Positions 18,547 to 28,806 of a DNA stretch of 47,543 bases are shown piece by piece. This DNA is from Pseudomonas sp. KBW05 (GTDB taxonomy: Bacteria > Pseudomonadota > Gammaproteobacteria > Pseudomonadales > Pseudomonadaceae). The stretch lies in contig NZ_QAJM01000022.1 in the NCBI RefSeq assembly GCF_003852405.1, positions 1 to 47,543 on the forward strand, in the 5' to 3' direction. The stretch's first letter is position 1. The number at the start of each line of letters is the position of its first letter. The position numbers were made by a program, and so were the translations under genes. The notes beneath the pieces were generated by a model. It had not been told where the DNA came from. It saw only the letters and a list, made by a program, of their open reading frames with translations, and did no database searches.

Positions 18547-19434
18547 ATGACTGCCTCTACCTATATCGGGCGTTTCGCCCCCACGCCCAGCGGCCACTTG
18601 CACTTTGGCTCCCTGGTCGCCGCCCTCGCCTCCTACCTTGATGCCCGCGCCAACGGCGGCCGCTGGCTGATGCGCATGGAGGACCTCGACCCACCCCGTG
18701 AAGAGCCCGGCGCCCAGGCGGCGATTCTGCACGCCCTGGAAAGCTACGGCTTTGAGTGGGACGGTGAACTGGTCCGACAAAGCGAGCGGCACGACGCCTA
18801 CGCCAAAGTGCTGAACGACATGTTCAACCACGGCCTGGCCTACGCCTGTACCTGCTCGCGCAAGCAGTTGGAGCCCTACAACGGCATCTACCCGGGCCTG
18901 TGCCGCAACGCCGGCCACGACCAGCAAGACGCCGCTATCCGTTTGCGTGTTCCCGAGCTGGAGTACCACTTTACCGACCGCGTACAAGGCGAATTCCGAC
19001 AACACCTGGGCCGCGATGTCGGCGACTTCATCATCCGTCGCCGCGATGGCCTCTACGCCTATCAACTGGCCGTGGTCCTCGACGATGCCTGGCAAGGTGT
19101 CACCGATATCGTGCGCGGTGCCGACCTGCTGGACTCCACACCACGCCAGCTGTACCTGCAAGAACTGCTGGGCCTGCGCCAGCCGCGCTACCTGCACGTC
19201 CCGTTGATCATCCAGCCGGACGGCAACAAGCTCGGCAAGTCCTACCGCTCGCCACCGTTGACGCCCGACCAGGCCACGCCGTTGCTGCTAAGGGCCTTGC
19301 GCGCCCTCGGCCAGCAACCCGGCGCCGAGTTGCTGCATGCCAGCCCACGGGAACTGCTGGATTGGGGCATCCAGCACTGGGATGCCACACAGATCCCACG
19401 CACACTCACGCTGGCCGAAGCGCAATTGAGCTGA
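18547..19434 (+). CDS. gluQ: Glutamyl-Q tRNA(Asp) synthetase
   Basis: This 295-residue protein is a truncated paralogue of glutamyl-tRNA synthetase that lacks the anticodon-binding domain. It attaches glutamate to the queuosine base in the tRNA(Asp) anticodon. The class I HIGH-type motif is HLHFGS at 17-22 and the KMSKS-type motif is KLGKS near residue 228. A zinc-binding cluster is suggested by CTCSRKQLEPYNGIYPGLC. It follows dksA, the same order as in many gammaproteobacteria. Confidence 0.95.
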   Translation: MTASTYIGRFAPTPSGHLHFGSLVAALASYLDARANGGRWLMRMEDLDPPREEPGAQAAILHALESYGFEWDGELVRQSERHDAYAKVLNDMFNHGLAYACTCSRKQLEPYNGIYPGLCRNAGHDQQDAAIRLRVPELEYHFTDRVQGEFRQHLGRDVGDFIIRRRDGLYAYQLAVVLDDAWQGVTDIVRGADLLDSTPRQLYLQELLGLRQPRYLHVPLIIQPDGNKLGKSYRSPPLTPDQATPLLLRALRALGQQPGAELLHASPRELLDWGIQHWDATQIPRTLTLAEAQLS

Positions 19435-19496
19435 AGGCGCTTGCAGCTTGCCAAGCATCCGTTACCATCGCCGCACGTTTTTACACAGAGGCCAAC

Positions 19497-19673
19497 ATGT
19501 ACATCTATCGATTGGTCCTGCTGCTGGTCGTCGGGATCTACCTGTTTTCCCCCGCCATCATGGATTGGTGGATCGACGCCACGGGCGCCTGGTATCGCCC
19601 GTATCTGCTGTGGCTGATCCTGATCGTCGTGACTTTCATCCTGCAGAGCCAAAAAGATGCCGATGAGCTTTAG
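19497..19673 (+). CDS. cbrX: CbrX, small membrane protein encoded before and overlapping cbrA
   Basis: This 58-residue protein has two predicted membrane helices (about 5-20 and 36-50) with DWWIDATGAWYRP between them and a charged tail, SQKDADEL. Its last 17 bases overlap the cbrA start in another frame, so the two are likely translationally coupled. Small proteins at this position have been described as CbrX in other pseudomonads, where cbrX expression affects cbrA. It may assist the large transporter-like domain of CbrA, but that is inference. Confidence 0.82.
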   Translation: MYIYRLVLLLVVGIYLFSPAIMDWWIDATGAWYRPYLLWLILIVVTFILQSQKDADEL

Positions 19674-22611
19674 CCTCACCCAGATGCTGCTGGTCAGCGC
19701 CGCCTACCTGGCCGCGCTGTTCGGGGTGGCCTGGATCAGTGAGCGCGGAATGATTCCGCGGGCGATCATTCGCCATCCGCTGACCTACACCTTGTCCCTC
19801 GGCGTCTACGCCAGTGCCTGGGCGTTCTACGGCACGGTGGGCCTGGCCTATCAGTACGGCTATGGCTTTTTGTCCAGCTACCTCGGCGTGTCCGGCGCGT
19901 TCCTGCTGGCGCCGGTATTGCTTTACCCGATCCTGAAAATCACCCGCACCTATCAGCTGTCGTCCCTGGCCGACCTGTTTGCCTTCCGCTTTCGCAGCAC
20001 TTGGGCCGGCGCGCTGACCACCATTTTCATGTTGATCGGTGTGTTGCCGTTGCTGGCCCTGCAAATCCAGGCCGTGGCCGACTCCATCAGCATCCTCACC
20101 CGTGAGCCCGTGCAACATCGCGTCGCCCTGGCGTTTTGCGCGCTGATCACGTTGTTCACGATCTTCTTCGGCTCGCGCCATATCGCTACCCGCGAGAAAC
20201 ACGAAGGGCTGGTGTTTGCGATTGCCTTCGAGTCGGTGATCAAGCTGATCGCCATCGGCGGCGTTGGCCTGTATGCGCTCTATGGCGTGTTCGACGGCCC
20301 GCAACAGCTGGAACTGTGGCTGCTGCAAAACCAGACCGCCCTCGCCGCCTTGCACACGCCGTTGCAAGAGGGCCCGTGGCGTACGCTGTTGCTGGTGTTC
20401 TTCGCCTCGGCGATCGTGATGCCGCACATGTATCACATGACTTTCACCGAGAACCTCAACCCGCGCTCGCTGGTCAGCGCCAGCTGGGGCTTGCCCCTGT
20501 TCCTGCTGCTGATGAGCCTGGCGGTGCCGTTGATCTTGTGGGCGGGCCTGAAACTGGGCGCCACCACCAACCCCGAATACTTCACCCTCGGCATCGGCAT
20601 TGCGGCCAACAGCCCGGCCTTGGCGATGCTGGCGTATGTCGGCGGTTTGTCGGCAGCCAGCGGGCTGATCATTGTCACCACGCTGGCGCTGTCAGGCATG
20701 GCGCTGAACCACCTGGTACTGCCGCTGTATCAGCCACCGGCTGAGGGCAATATCTACCGCTGGCTGAAGTGGACGCGCCGCGCGCTGATCGTGGCGATCA
20801 TCATGGCCGGCTACGGTTTCTACCTGCTGCTGGGCGCCGGGCAAGACCTGGCCAACCTGGGCATCGTCGCCTTTGTCGCCACCTTGCAATTCCTTCCGGG
20901 GGTGTTGTCGGTGCTGTACTGGCCGACTGCCAATCGCCGAGGGTTTATCGCCGGGTTGCTGGCGGGCATTCTGGTGTGGATCGTGACCATGCTGCTGCCG
21001 CTGGTCGGCAACCTGCAGGGCTTCTACATCCCGCTGCTGAACATGATCTACGTGCTCGACGACACCAGTTGGCACATGGCCGCGATTGCGTCCCTGGCCG
21101 CCAACGTCCTGATGTTCACCTTGATCTCGCTGTTCACCAACGCCAGCCCGGAAGAAACCAGCGCCGCCGAAGCCTGCGCCGTGGACAACGTACGCCGCCC
21201 GCAACGCCGTGAGCTGCATGCGGCGTCACCCCAGGAGTTTGCCACGCAGCTGGCTAAACCCTTGGGGGCCAAGGCTGCGCAAAAAGAGGTCGAGCAGGCG
21301 CTGCGCGATCTCTACCTGCCGTTTGACGAACGCCGCCCATATGCCCTGCGCCGCCTGCGTGATCGGATCGAGGCCAACCTCTCCGGCTTGATGGGGCCGA
21401 GTGTGTCCCAGGACATGGTGGAAACGTTCCTGCCCTACAAGGCCGGCGGCGAAAACTACGTCACCGAGGACATCCATTTCATCGAGAGCCGGCTGGAGGA
21501 TTACCACTCGCGCCTCACCGGCCTTGCCGCCGAACTCGATGCCCTGCGCCGCTACCACCGCCAGACGTTGCAAGAACTGCCGATGGGCGTCTGCTCCCTG
21601 GCCAAGGACCAAGAGATCCTGATGTGGAACAAGGCCATGGAGGAACTCACCGGCATCGCCGCGCAGCGCGTGGTCGGCTCGCGCCTGAACACCCTGGGCG
21701 AGCCCTGGAAAGAACTGCTGCAAGGTTTTATCAACCTGCCCGACGAACACTTGCACAAACAACACTTGGCCCTCGACGGCCAGACCCGTTGGCTGAACCT
21801 GCACAAAGCCGCCATCGACGAGCCTTTGGCACCGGGCAATAGCGGCCTGGTGCTGCTGGTGGAAGACCTGACTGAAACCCAGATGCTCGAAGACAAACTG
21901 GTGCACTCCGAGCGCTTGGCCAGCATTGGTCGCCTGGCAGCCGGCGTGGCCCATGAGATTGGCAATCCGATCACCGGTATCGCCTGCCTCGCGCAAAACC
22001 TGCGGGAAGAGCGCGAAGAGGACGGCGAGATCACCGAAATCAGCGGGCAGATCCTTGAGCAGACCAAACGTGTTTCGCGCATCGTGCAGTCGCTGATGAG
22101 CTTTGCCCACGCGGGCGCCCATCAGAACCAGGACGAAGCCGTGTGCCTGGCCGAAGTGGCACAGGATGCAATTGGGCTGCTGGCCCTGAACCGACGCAAT
22201 TTCGAAGTACAGTTTTTCAATTTGTGCGATCCCGATCACTGGGTCGACGGTGACTCACAACGCCTGGCCCAGGTGCTGATCAACCTGCTGTCCAACGCCC
22301 GTGACGCAACCCCGGCCGGCGGTGCGGTACGCGTCAAGACCGAGGCTTTCGAGCACACGGTGGACCTGATCGTCGAAGACGAAGGCAGCGGCATTCCACA
22401 GAACATCATGGACCGATTGTTCGAACCCTTCTTCACCACCAAGGACCCCGGTGAAGGTACCGGTCTGGGCCTTGCACTGGTCTATTCCATCGTTGAAGAG
22501 CATTATGGACAAATCACCATCGACAGCCCGGCTGACACCGAAAGCCAACGCGGCACCCGTATCCGGGTGACCTTGCCGCGTCATGTCGAAGCGACGTCCG
22601 CTGTGAACTGA
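19657..22611 (+). CDS. cbrA: CbrA, transporter-like sensor histidine kinase
   Basis: This 984-residue inner-membrane sensor kinase controls carbon/nitrogen balance and use of poor carbon sources. The first 500 residues form an SLC5-type sodium/solute symporter domain with about 13 helices, which transports histidine in studied homologues. A linker and PAS-like sensor region follow (about 620-740). The kinase HisKA box has phospho-acceptor His766 ([12 protein letters not shown]). The HATPase domain has N and G boxes ([24 protein letters not shown]). The start overlaps cbrX, and an alternative ATG lies two codons later. CbrB follows 22 bases downstream. Confidence 0.97.
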   Translation: MPMSFSLTQMLLVSAAYLAALFGVAWISERGMIPRAIIRHPLTYTLSLGVYASAWAFYGTVGLAYQYGYGFLSSYLGVSGAFLLAPVLLYPILKITRTYQLSSLADLFAFRFRSTWAGALTTIFMLIGVLPLLALQIQAVADSISILTREPVQHRVALAFCALITLFTIFFGSRHIATREKHEGLVFAIAFESVIKLIAIGGVGLYALYGVFDGPQQLELWLLQNQTALAALHTPLQEGPWRTLLLVFFASAIVMPHMYHMTFTENLNPRSLVSASWGLPLFLLLMSLAVPLILWAGLKLGATTNPEYFTLGIGIAANSPALAMLAYVGGLSAASGLIIVTTLALSGMALNHLVLPLYQPPAEGNIYRWLKWTRRALIVAIIMAGYGFYLLLGAGQDLANLGIVAFVATLQFLPGVLSVLYWPTANRRGFIAGLLAGILVWIVTMLLPLVGNLQGFYIPLLNMIYVLDDTSWHMAAIASLAANVLMFTLISLFTNASPEETSAAEACAVDNVRRPQRRELHAASPQEFATQLAKPLGAKAAQKEVEQALRDLYLPFDERRPYALRRLRDRIEANLSGLMGPSVSQDMVETFLPYKAGGENYVTEDIHFIESRLEDYHSRLTGLAAELDALRRYHRQTLQELPMGVCSLAKDQEILMWNKAMEELTGIAAQRVVGSRLNTLGEPWKELLQGFINLPDEHLHKQHLALDGQTRWLNLHKAAIDEPLAPGNSGLVLLVEDLTETQMLEDKLVHSERLASIGRLAAGVAHEIGNPITGIACLAQNLREEREEDGEITEISGQILEQTKRVSRIVQSLMSFAHAGAHQNQDEAVCLAEVAQDAIGLLALNRRNFEVQFFNLCDPDHWVDGDSQRLAQVLINLLSNARDATPAGGAVRVKTEAFEHTVDLIVEDEGSGIPQNIMDRLFEPFFTTKDPGEGTGLGLALVYSIVEEHYGQITIDSPADTESQRGTRIRVTLPRHVEATSAVN

Positions 22612-22633
22612 GACCGTCGAGAGAATTGAATCA

Positions 22634-24064
<1,431 letters not shown>

Positions 24065-24080
24065 GGGGGTGCCCCCACAG

Positions 24081-24131
24081 GTAACACCCTCAGATGTGAA
24101 AAAACTGTTACCGCTGATTTTTCACGTAACA
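24081..24131 (+). promoter_or_regulatory. CbrB binding sites (upstream activating sequence) for crcZ
   Basis: TGTTAC (24106-24111) and GTAACA (24126-24131) form a palindrome with a 14-base centre, the layout reported for CbrB on crcZ. A third half, GTAACA, is at 24081-24086. The group lies about 100-150 bases before the sigma-54 promoter, normal for an enhancer. Confidence 0.82.
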
Positions 24132-24132
24132 A

Positions 24133-24170
24133 AAGCCGGGGCTTACGGTAACGAAGCCCCGGCTTTTTTT
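24133..24170 (+). terminator. Intrinsic terminator of cbrXAB
   Basis: A perfect 12-bp stem (24133-24144 with 24154-24165, nine-base loop) is followed by a run of T. It directly abuts the CbrB site, so enhancer and terminator are packed together. Confidence 0.93.
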
Positions 24171-24229
24171 CGCCCGCCAAAACCTCAAAACCACCTTTGA
24201 CCCCCGGTTTTGCTGGGTGGCGCAAAAGT

Positions 24230-24246
24230 TGGCACGCACCCTGCTA
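24230..24246 (+). promoter_or_regulatory. Sigma-54 promoter of crcZ
   Basis: TGGCAC at 24230-24235 and CTGCTA at 24241-24246 give the invariant GG (24231-24232) and GC (24243-24244) ten bases apart. Transcription should start near 24254-24256. Confidence 0.92.
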
Positions 24247-24253
24247 TATGCTT

Positions 24254-24621
24254 AGTACAAAAACAATAACAAGCTTTGTACAAGACAATAAAAATAAGAC
24301 GAATCGACTCACGCATAACAAAAACAACACGGCGGAGGCGCAGCTAACTGATTCTTTTGGAGAGGCGTTGCATTTGGGGCTTGCCCCGCAACCAGGCCGA
24401 GAACAACAAAAACTGCCCTAAGGCAGAGCCTGAACTGGTTGGATCATAGATCAGCAACACAGCGACCAAAGCAATCCGTTTGCTCTTGACTCCCGATTGG
24501 GAGTGTCATGAAGGTGAAGCTTCATGACGAGGGCGATCAACAAAAACAAAAAGCCCGCAACCCATAATAAAAATAGAGCACGCAACTACTTCTGGGGGAG
24601 CTTCGGCTCCCCTTGTAGTTT
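24254..24621 (+). ncRNA. crcZ: CrcZ, small RNA that sequesters Hfq/Crc
   Basis: The roughly 365-base RNA between cbrB and pcnB matches CrcZ in place, size and design. It carries about six A-rich motifs of the AANAANAA type (near 24262, 24285, 24318, 24403, 24541 and 24566) that bind Hfq with Crc and relieve catabolite repression when CbrB is active. Hairpins lie between them (24374-24385, 24490-24513, 24515-24538), and the RNA ends in a stem with a TTCG loop (24595-24612). A 74-codon frame inside it is not a gene. Confidence 0.92.
24595..24614 (+). terminator. 3' terminator hairpin of crcZ
   Basis: GGGGAGC (24595-24601) pairs with GCTCCCC (24606-24612) around a TTCG tetraloop and is followed by a short, interrupted T-rich stretch. 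Confidence 0.75.
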
Positions 24622-24691
24622 CCGGCATTTGACGTTTAAAGGCTTATGGCGCAAGGCCTGTAGCTTGTTCCTACACCATCCCCTGACTAAA

Positions 24692-24700
24692 TGCTAGAAT
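24692..24700 (+). promoter_or_regulatory. Probable extended -10 promoter of pcnB
   Basis: TGC followed by TAGAAT (24695-24700) makes an extended -10 element about 60 bases before the pcnB start. No good -35 is seen at normal spacing, which extended -10 promoters can do without. Confidence 0.5.
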
Positions 24701-24761
24701 CCTCGCCCATCATGCGGTCATTCTTCGTTATGGCCGAACATTCCTTCAAACAGTGCATCCC

Positions 24762-26150
24762 ATGCTGAAGAAGTTGTTCCAGTCATTCCGTTCTCCCTTG
24801 CGTCGTACGCAACACATTCGCAGCACGCCTGAGGTGCTTAACAGCAACCAGCATTCGTTGCAGCGCGCCCAGTTCAGCCGTTATGCGGTGAACATCGTCG
24901 AGCGCCTGCAGAACGCCGGCTACCAGGCTTACCTGGTGGGTGGCTGCGTGCGCGACATGCTGCTCAATATCACGCCCAAGGACTTCGACGTCGCCACCAG
25001 CGCCACGCCTGAACAAGTGCGCGCCGAGTTCCGCAATGCGCGCATCATCGGCCGTCGCTTCAAGCTCGTGCATATTCACTTCGGTCGCGAGATCATCGAA
25101 GTCGCGACCTTCCGCGCCAATCACCCGCAAAACGATGAAGAGGAAGACACCAACCAGTCTTCCCGCAACGAAAGCGGGCGCATCTTGCGCGACAACGTCT
25201 ACGGCAGCCTGGAAGAAGACGCGCAGCGCCGCGACTTCACCATCAACGCCCTCTATTACGATCCGGTCAGCGAGCGCATCCTCGATTACGCCAACGGCGT
25301 ACACGACATTCGCAACAACCTGATCCGCCTGATCGGCGACCCGACGCAGCGCTACCAGGAAGACCCGGTGCGCATGCTGCGCGCGGTGCGGTTCGCCGCC
25401 AAGCTGAACTTCGGCATCGAAAAGCACACCGCCGCACCGATCCGCGAACTGGCCCCCATGCTGCGGGAAATCCCCTCGGCGCGCCTGTTCGAAGAAGTGC
25501 TCAAGCTGTTCCTCTCGGGCTACGCCGCAGACACCTTCGAAATGCTGGTGGACCTGCAACTGTTCGATCCGTTGTTCCCGGCCAGCGCCGAAGCACTGGA
25601 ACAGAACCCGACCTATACCCACACCCTGATCAGCGAAGCGCTGATCAACACCGACCTGCGCATCAAGCAGAACAAACCGGTCACCCCGGCGTTCCTGTTT
25701 GCCGCCCTGCTGTGGCCAGCCCTGCCAAAACGCGTGCTGCGCCTGCAAGAGCGCGGCATGCCGCCGATCCCGGCCATGCAGGAAGCCGCGCACGAGCTGA
25801 TCGCCGAACAGTGCCAGCGCATCGCCATTCCGAAACGCTTCACCATGCCGATCCGCGAGATCTGGGACATGCAGGAGCGCCTGCCACGCCGCAGCGGCAA
25901 ACGCGCCGACCTGTTGCTGGACAACCCGCGCTTCCGCGCCGGCTACGACTTCCTGCTGCTGCGCGAAAGCGCCGGCGAGCAGACCGACGGCCTGGGCGAA
26001 TGGTGGACGGATTACCAGGACGCCAATGACAGCGAACGCCGCGACATGATTCGCGACCTCGGCAGCAAAGGCGACGGCGAAGGCCCGAAAAAGCGTCGGC
26101 GCAGCGGCACCAAGCGCAAACGCAGCGCCGCCGACACCTCAGGCGAGTAA
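24762..26150 (+). CDS. pcnB: Poly(A) polymerase I
   Basis: This 462-residue enzyme adds 3' poly(A) tails to RNA and so speeds decay by exonucleases such as PNPase, whose gene is also in this window. The nucleotidyltransferase motif GGCVRD (60-65) and metal-binding Asp74 and Asp76 (KDFDVATS) are present. The C-terminus is a very basic, Arg/Lys-rich tail for RNA binding. I use the ATG at 24762, giving MLKKLFQSF; a GTG three codons earlier is also possible. FolK starts two bases after its stop. Confidence 0.95.
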   Translation: MLKKLFQSFRSPLRRTQHIRSTPEVLNSNQHSLQRAQFSRYAVNIVERLQNAGYQAYLVGGCVRDMLLNITPKDFDVATSATPEQVRAEFRNARIIGRRFKLVHIHFGREIIEVATFRANHPQNDEEEDTNQSSRNESGRILRDNVYGSLEEDAQRRDFTINALYYDPVSERILDYANGVHDIRNNLIRLIGDPTQRYQEDPVRMLRAVRFAAKLNFGIEKHTAAPIRELAPMLREIPSARLFEEVLKLFLSGYAADTFEMLVDLQLFDPLFPASAEALEQNPTYTHTLISEALINTDLRIKQNKPVTPAFLFAALLWPALPKRVLRLQERGMPPIPAMQEAAHELIAEQCQRIAIPKRFTMPIREIWDMQERLPRRSGKRADLLLDNPRFRAGYDFLLLRESAGEQTDGLGEWWTDYQDANDSERRDMIRDLGSKGDGEGPKKRRRSGTKRKRSAADTSGE

Positions 26151-26152
26151 GC

Positions 26153-26638
26153 GTGGAACGCATCTACATCGGCATGGGCAGCAACCTCGCCGCCCCCGAG
26201 CAGCAATTGCGCAGCGCCGTCGAGGCGCTGGCGTTATTGCCAGGCACCACGGTGGCCGGCGTGTCCGCGTTTTATCAAAGTGACTCCCTGCTCCCCGGCC
26301 AACCGCGCTACACCAATGCGGTGGCCGCCCTCGACAGCAGCCTTGCGCCACTGCCACTGCTGGATGCGCTGCAAGCCATCGAGAACGACCAGGGCCGCGA
26401 ACGCCTGGAGCGTTGGGGCCCGCGTACGCTGGACCTGGATATCCTGCTGTTTGGCGATCGCTTGATCGACGAGCCACGCTTGAAGGTGCCGCACTATCAG
26501 ATGCACCTGCGGGCGTTCGTGCTGTATCCGCTGGCGGAGCTGGCCGCCGACACGCTGCAATTGCCGGATGGCCAACGCCTCAGCGACTTGCTGGCAGCCT
26601 GCCCGTTTGTCGGCCTGGAACGCTTGACTCAAGACTGA
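26153..26638 (+). CDS. folK: 2-amino-4-hydroxy-6-hydroxymethyldihydropteridine diphosphokinase
   Basis: This 161-residue enzyme (HPPK) transfers pyrophosphate from ATP to the pterin precursor of folate. The family signature GPRTLDLDILLFGD is present with its two magnesium-binding aspartates, and the N-terminus MERIYIGMGSNL is typical. It starts with GTG two bases after pcnB, so the two are co-transcribed. A REP palindrome follows its stop. Confidence 0.95.
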   Translation: MERIYIGMGSNLAAPEQQLRSAVEALALLPGTTVAGVSAFYQSDSLLPGQPRYTNAVAALDSSLAPLPLLDALQAIENDQGRERLERWGPRTLDLDILLFGDRLIDEPRLKVPHYQMHLRAFVLYPLAELAADTLQLPDGQRLSDLLAACPFVGLERLTQD

Positions 26639-26645
26639 CTCGGTC

Positions 26646-26678
26646 AATGTGGGAGCTGGCTTGCCTGCTCCCACATTT
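26646..26678. repeat. REP palindrome after folK
   Basis: An 11-bp inverted repeat (26646-26656 with 26667-26677, TGTGGGAGC/GCTCCCACA core) matches the REP family common in fluorescent pseudomonads. It may also protect or end the folK transcript. Confidence 0.8.
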
Positions 26679-26726
26679 AACCTCCAGCGTCTTCAGAAAC
26701 GCCGTTCACATAGCTGAATCGCATCA

Positions 26727-26766
26727 GTAACAGCGGTAACACCCCCCTCGTAACAATGCGGTAACA
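26727..26766 (+). promoter_or_regulatory. Four direct GTAACA repeats upstream of panB
   Basis: GTAACA occurs at 26727, 26736, 26750 and 26761, all in one orientation. They form two copies of a GTAACA..GCGGTAACAC unit. A possible -35 TTGACT follows at 26774-26779, with a loose TATA-like -10 around 26800. The same hexamer is half of the CbrB palindrome at crcZ. I cannot name the protein bound. The rest of the 306-base gap 26639-26944 holds only the REP element. Confidence 0.5.
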
Positions 26767-26944
26767 CATCCAATTGACTTCCCGTGTCCTCCTCACGACT
26801 ATAGGCGTCCCGCTGCCGCCAACCCGGCGCTAAAGGGCGCAATCCAGGCCTTATAAGCACTGCTCTCAAGACAGTGCGCCTGTATAAACGAAGACTCACG
26901 CGCGTTACTCGCTGTTTCCAAGCGCCTGAACGAGGACCCTTTTC

Positions 26945-27745
26945 ATGCCAGACATTACCCTGACCACCTTGCAGAGCCTCAAGCTCAAAGGTGAAAAAAT
27001 CACCATGCTGACCTGCTACGACGCCACTTTCGCCCACGCCAGCTGCCAGGCCGGGGTTGAAGTGTTACTGGTGGGCGACTCCCTGGGCATGGTTCTTCAA
27101 GGGAATGACAGCACCTTGCCTGTTACCACCGACGAACTTGCCTACCACACCGCCAGCGTCAAGCGTGGCAACGATGGCGCCTTCATCATCGCCGACCTGC
27201 CGTTCATGGCTTACGCCACCCTCGAACAGACCTTTCAGAACGCGGGCAAGCTGATGCAGGCCGGCGCGCACATGATCAAGGTCGAAGGCGCCCTGTGGCT
27301 CGCCGAGTCGGTGCGCCTGCTCGCAGAGCGCGGCGTCCCGGTGTGCGTGCACATGGGCCTGACGCCGCAGTCGGTGAATGTCCTCGGTGGTTATAAGGTG
27401 CAGGGCCGCAATGAAGCCCAGGCGCGGCAGATGCGTGCCGATGCCATCGCCCTGGAACAAGCGGGCGCGGCGATGATCCTGCTGGAGTGCGTGCCTAGCG
27501 AGCTGGCAGCCGAGATCACCCAGGCCGTCAAGGTACCGGTGATCGGCATTGGCGCCGGCTCCGCCACCGACGGCCAGGTGCTGGTGGTGCACGACATGCT
27601 CGGCCTGTCGATTTCCGGCCGCGTGCCGAAGTTCGTGAAGAACTTCATGACCGGCCAGGACAGCATCCACGCCGCCCTGAGCGCCTACGTCAGCGAAGTC
27701 AAAAGCGTCACCTTCCCGGGCGCCGAACACGGATTCTCTGCATGA
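26945..27745 (+). CDS. panB: 3-methyl-2-oxobutanoate hydroxymethyltransferase (ketopantoate hydroxymethyltransferase)
   Basis: This 266-residue TIM-barrel enzyme transfers a hydroxymethyl group from methylene-tetrahydrofolate to 2-oxoisovalerate in the first step of pantothenate synthesis. Its substrate comes from the valine pathway (the ilv genes of this window) and its cofactor from folate (folK upstream). Conserved segments are [13 protein letters not shown] with the metal-binding aspartate, and [20 protein letters not shown]. An AGGA ribosome-binding site precedes the ATG. The stop overlaps the panC start by four bases. Confidence 0.97.
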   Translation: MPDITLTTLQSLKLKGEKITMLTCYDATFAHASCQAGVEVLLVGDSLGMVLQGNDSTLPVTTDELAYHTASVKRGNDGAFIIADLPFMAYATLEQTFQNAGKLMQAGAHMIKVEGALWLAESVRLLAERGVPVCVHMGLTPQSVNVLGGYKVQGRNEAQARQMRADAIALEQAGAAMILLECVPSELAAEITQAVKVPVIGIGAGSATDGQVLVVHDMLGLSISGRVPKFVKNFMTGQDSIHAALSAYVSEVKSVTFPGAEHGFSA

Positions 27746-28593
27746 ACACGGTAAAAACCCTACGCGAACTGCGGGCCGCTGTGACCCACGCCCGCAACGC
27801 CGGCAAACGCATCGGCTTTGTGCCAACCATGGGCAACCTGCACAGCGGGCACGCCACCCTGGTGACCAAGGCAGCACAACAAGCGGACTTCGTGGTCGCG
27901 AGTATTTTCGTCAACCCGCTGCAATTCGGCGCCGGCGAAGACCTGGATACGTATCCGCGCACCTTGGCCGCTGACCAGGAAAAACTCCTGCAAGCCGGCT
28001 GCAACCTGCTGTTCGCGCCCACCGTCGAGGAAATGTACCCCGGCGGCACCACCGGCCAGACCCGTGTCAGCGTGCCGCAACTGTCGGAAGGCCTGTGTGG
28101 CGCCAGCCGTCCGGGGCACTTCGAAGGCGTGGCGACCGTGGTGAGCAAGCTGTTCAACATGGTCCAGCCGGACATCGCAGTATTTGGCCAGAAGGACTAC
28201 CAGCAACTGGCCGTGATCCGCGCCATGGTGCAGGACCTGAACATGCCGATCCAGATCATCGGCGAGCCCACCGTGCGCGCCGAGGACGGCCTGGCGCTGT
28301 CGTCGCGCAACGGTTACCTCAGCGAAGAACAGCGCGCCATCGCGCCGGTGCTGTACCGCAGCCTCAGCCAGATTGCCGCAGCCATCCAAGCCGGCGACCA
28401 CGACTTCGCCAAGCTGCGCGCCGAACAGATCCAGCAGATCGAAGCCGCAGGCCTGCGCATGGACTACCTCGAAGTGCGTCAAGGCGTAAACCTGCGCCCG
28501 GCAACCCCAGAAGACCGTGATGTGGTGATCCTCGTTGCGGCTTATCTCGGCACCACTCGCCTCATCGATAACCTGCATCTGAACCTCAACTGA
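27742..28593 (+). CDS. panC: Pantothenate synthetase (pantoate--beta-alanine ligase)
   Basis: This 283-residue enzyme condenses pantoate and beta-alanine with ATP. The nucleotide-binding motif [10 protein letters not shown] carries His34 and His37, and the KMSKS-like segment [10 protein letters not shown] is present. The start overlaps the panB stop (ATGA). No panD follows: the next 213 bases are non-coding and then pgi starts, so beta-alanine must come from a gene elsewhere. Confidence 0.97.
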   Translation: MNTVKTLRELRAAVTHARNAGKRIGFVPTMGNLHSGHATLVTKAAQQADFVVASIFVNPLQFGAGEDLDTYPRTLAADQEKLLQAGCNLLFAPTVEEMYPGGTTGQTRVSVPQLSEGLCGASRPGHFEGVATVVSKLFNMVQPDIAVFGQKDYQQLAVIRAMVQDLNMPIQIIGEPTVRAEDGLALSSRNGYLSEEQRAIAPVLYRSLSQIAAAIQAGDHDFAKLRAEQIQQIEAAGLRMDYLEVRQGVNLRPATPEDRDVVILVAAYLGTTRLIDNLHLNLN

Positions 28594-28619
28594 CCCTCGC
28601 CTGTTGCCCTCCCTGCCGT

Positions 28620-28641
28620 GCCGGTATAAAAAAGTACCGGC
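28620..28641. terminator. Hairpin after panC
   Basis: GCCGGTA (28620-28626) pairs with TACCGGC (28635-28641). There is no T run after the stem on the plus strand, so terminator activity is uncertain. Confidence 0.4.
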
Positions 28642-28806
28642 CACAGCGCAGACAAAGCCAAGACAAGTTCACACGCTAGGTTTAATGTAATCGCCCTGCG
28701 CTCTTGGTTAGCGCTGTCTGGAACCCGCCGCTTGATGAGAGGCAGGACGTTCCGGGCTTTGAAGTGTCCTAAAGGCAGTCCCCGTAATAAAAGGAAACCC
28801 GCAGCG

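Noticed and set aside
24197-24421. 74-codon frame within the crcZ region
   Set aside because: It starts before the sigma-54 promoter and runs through A-rich non-coding RNA, with no ribosome-binding site.
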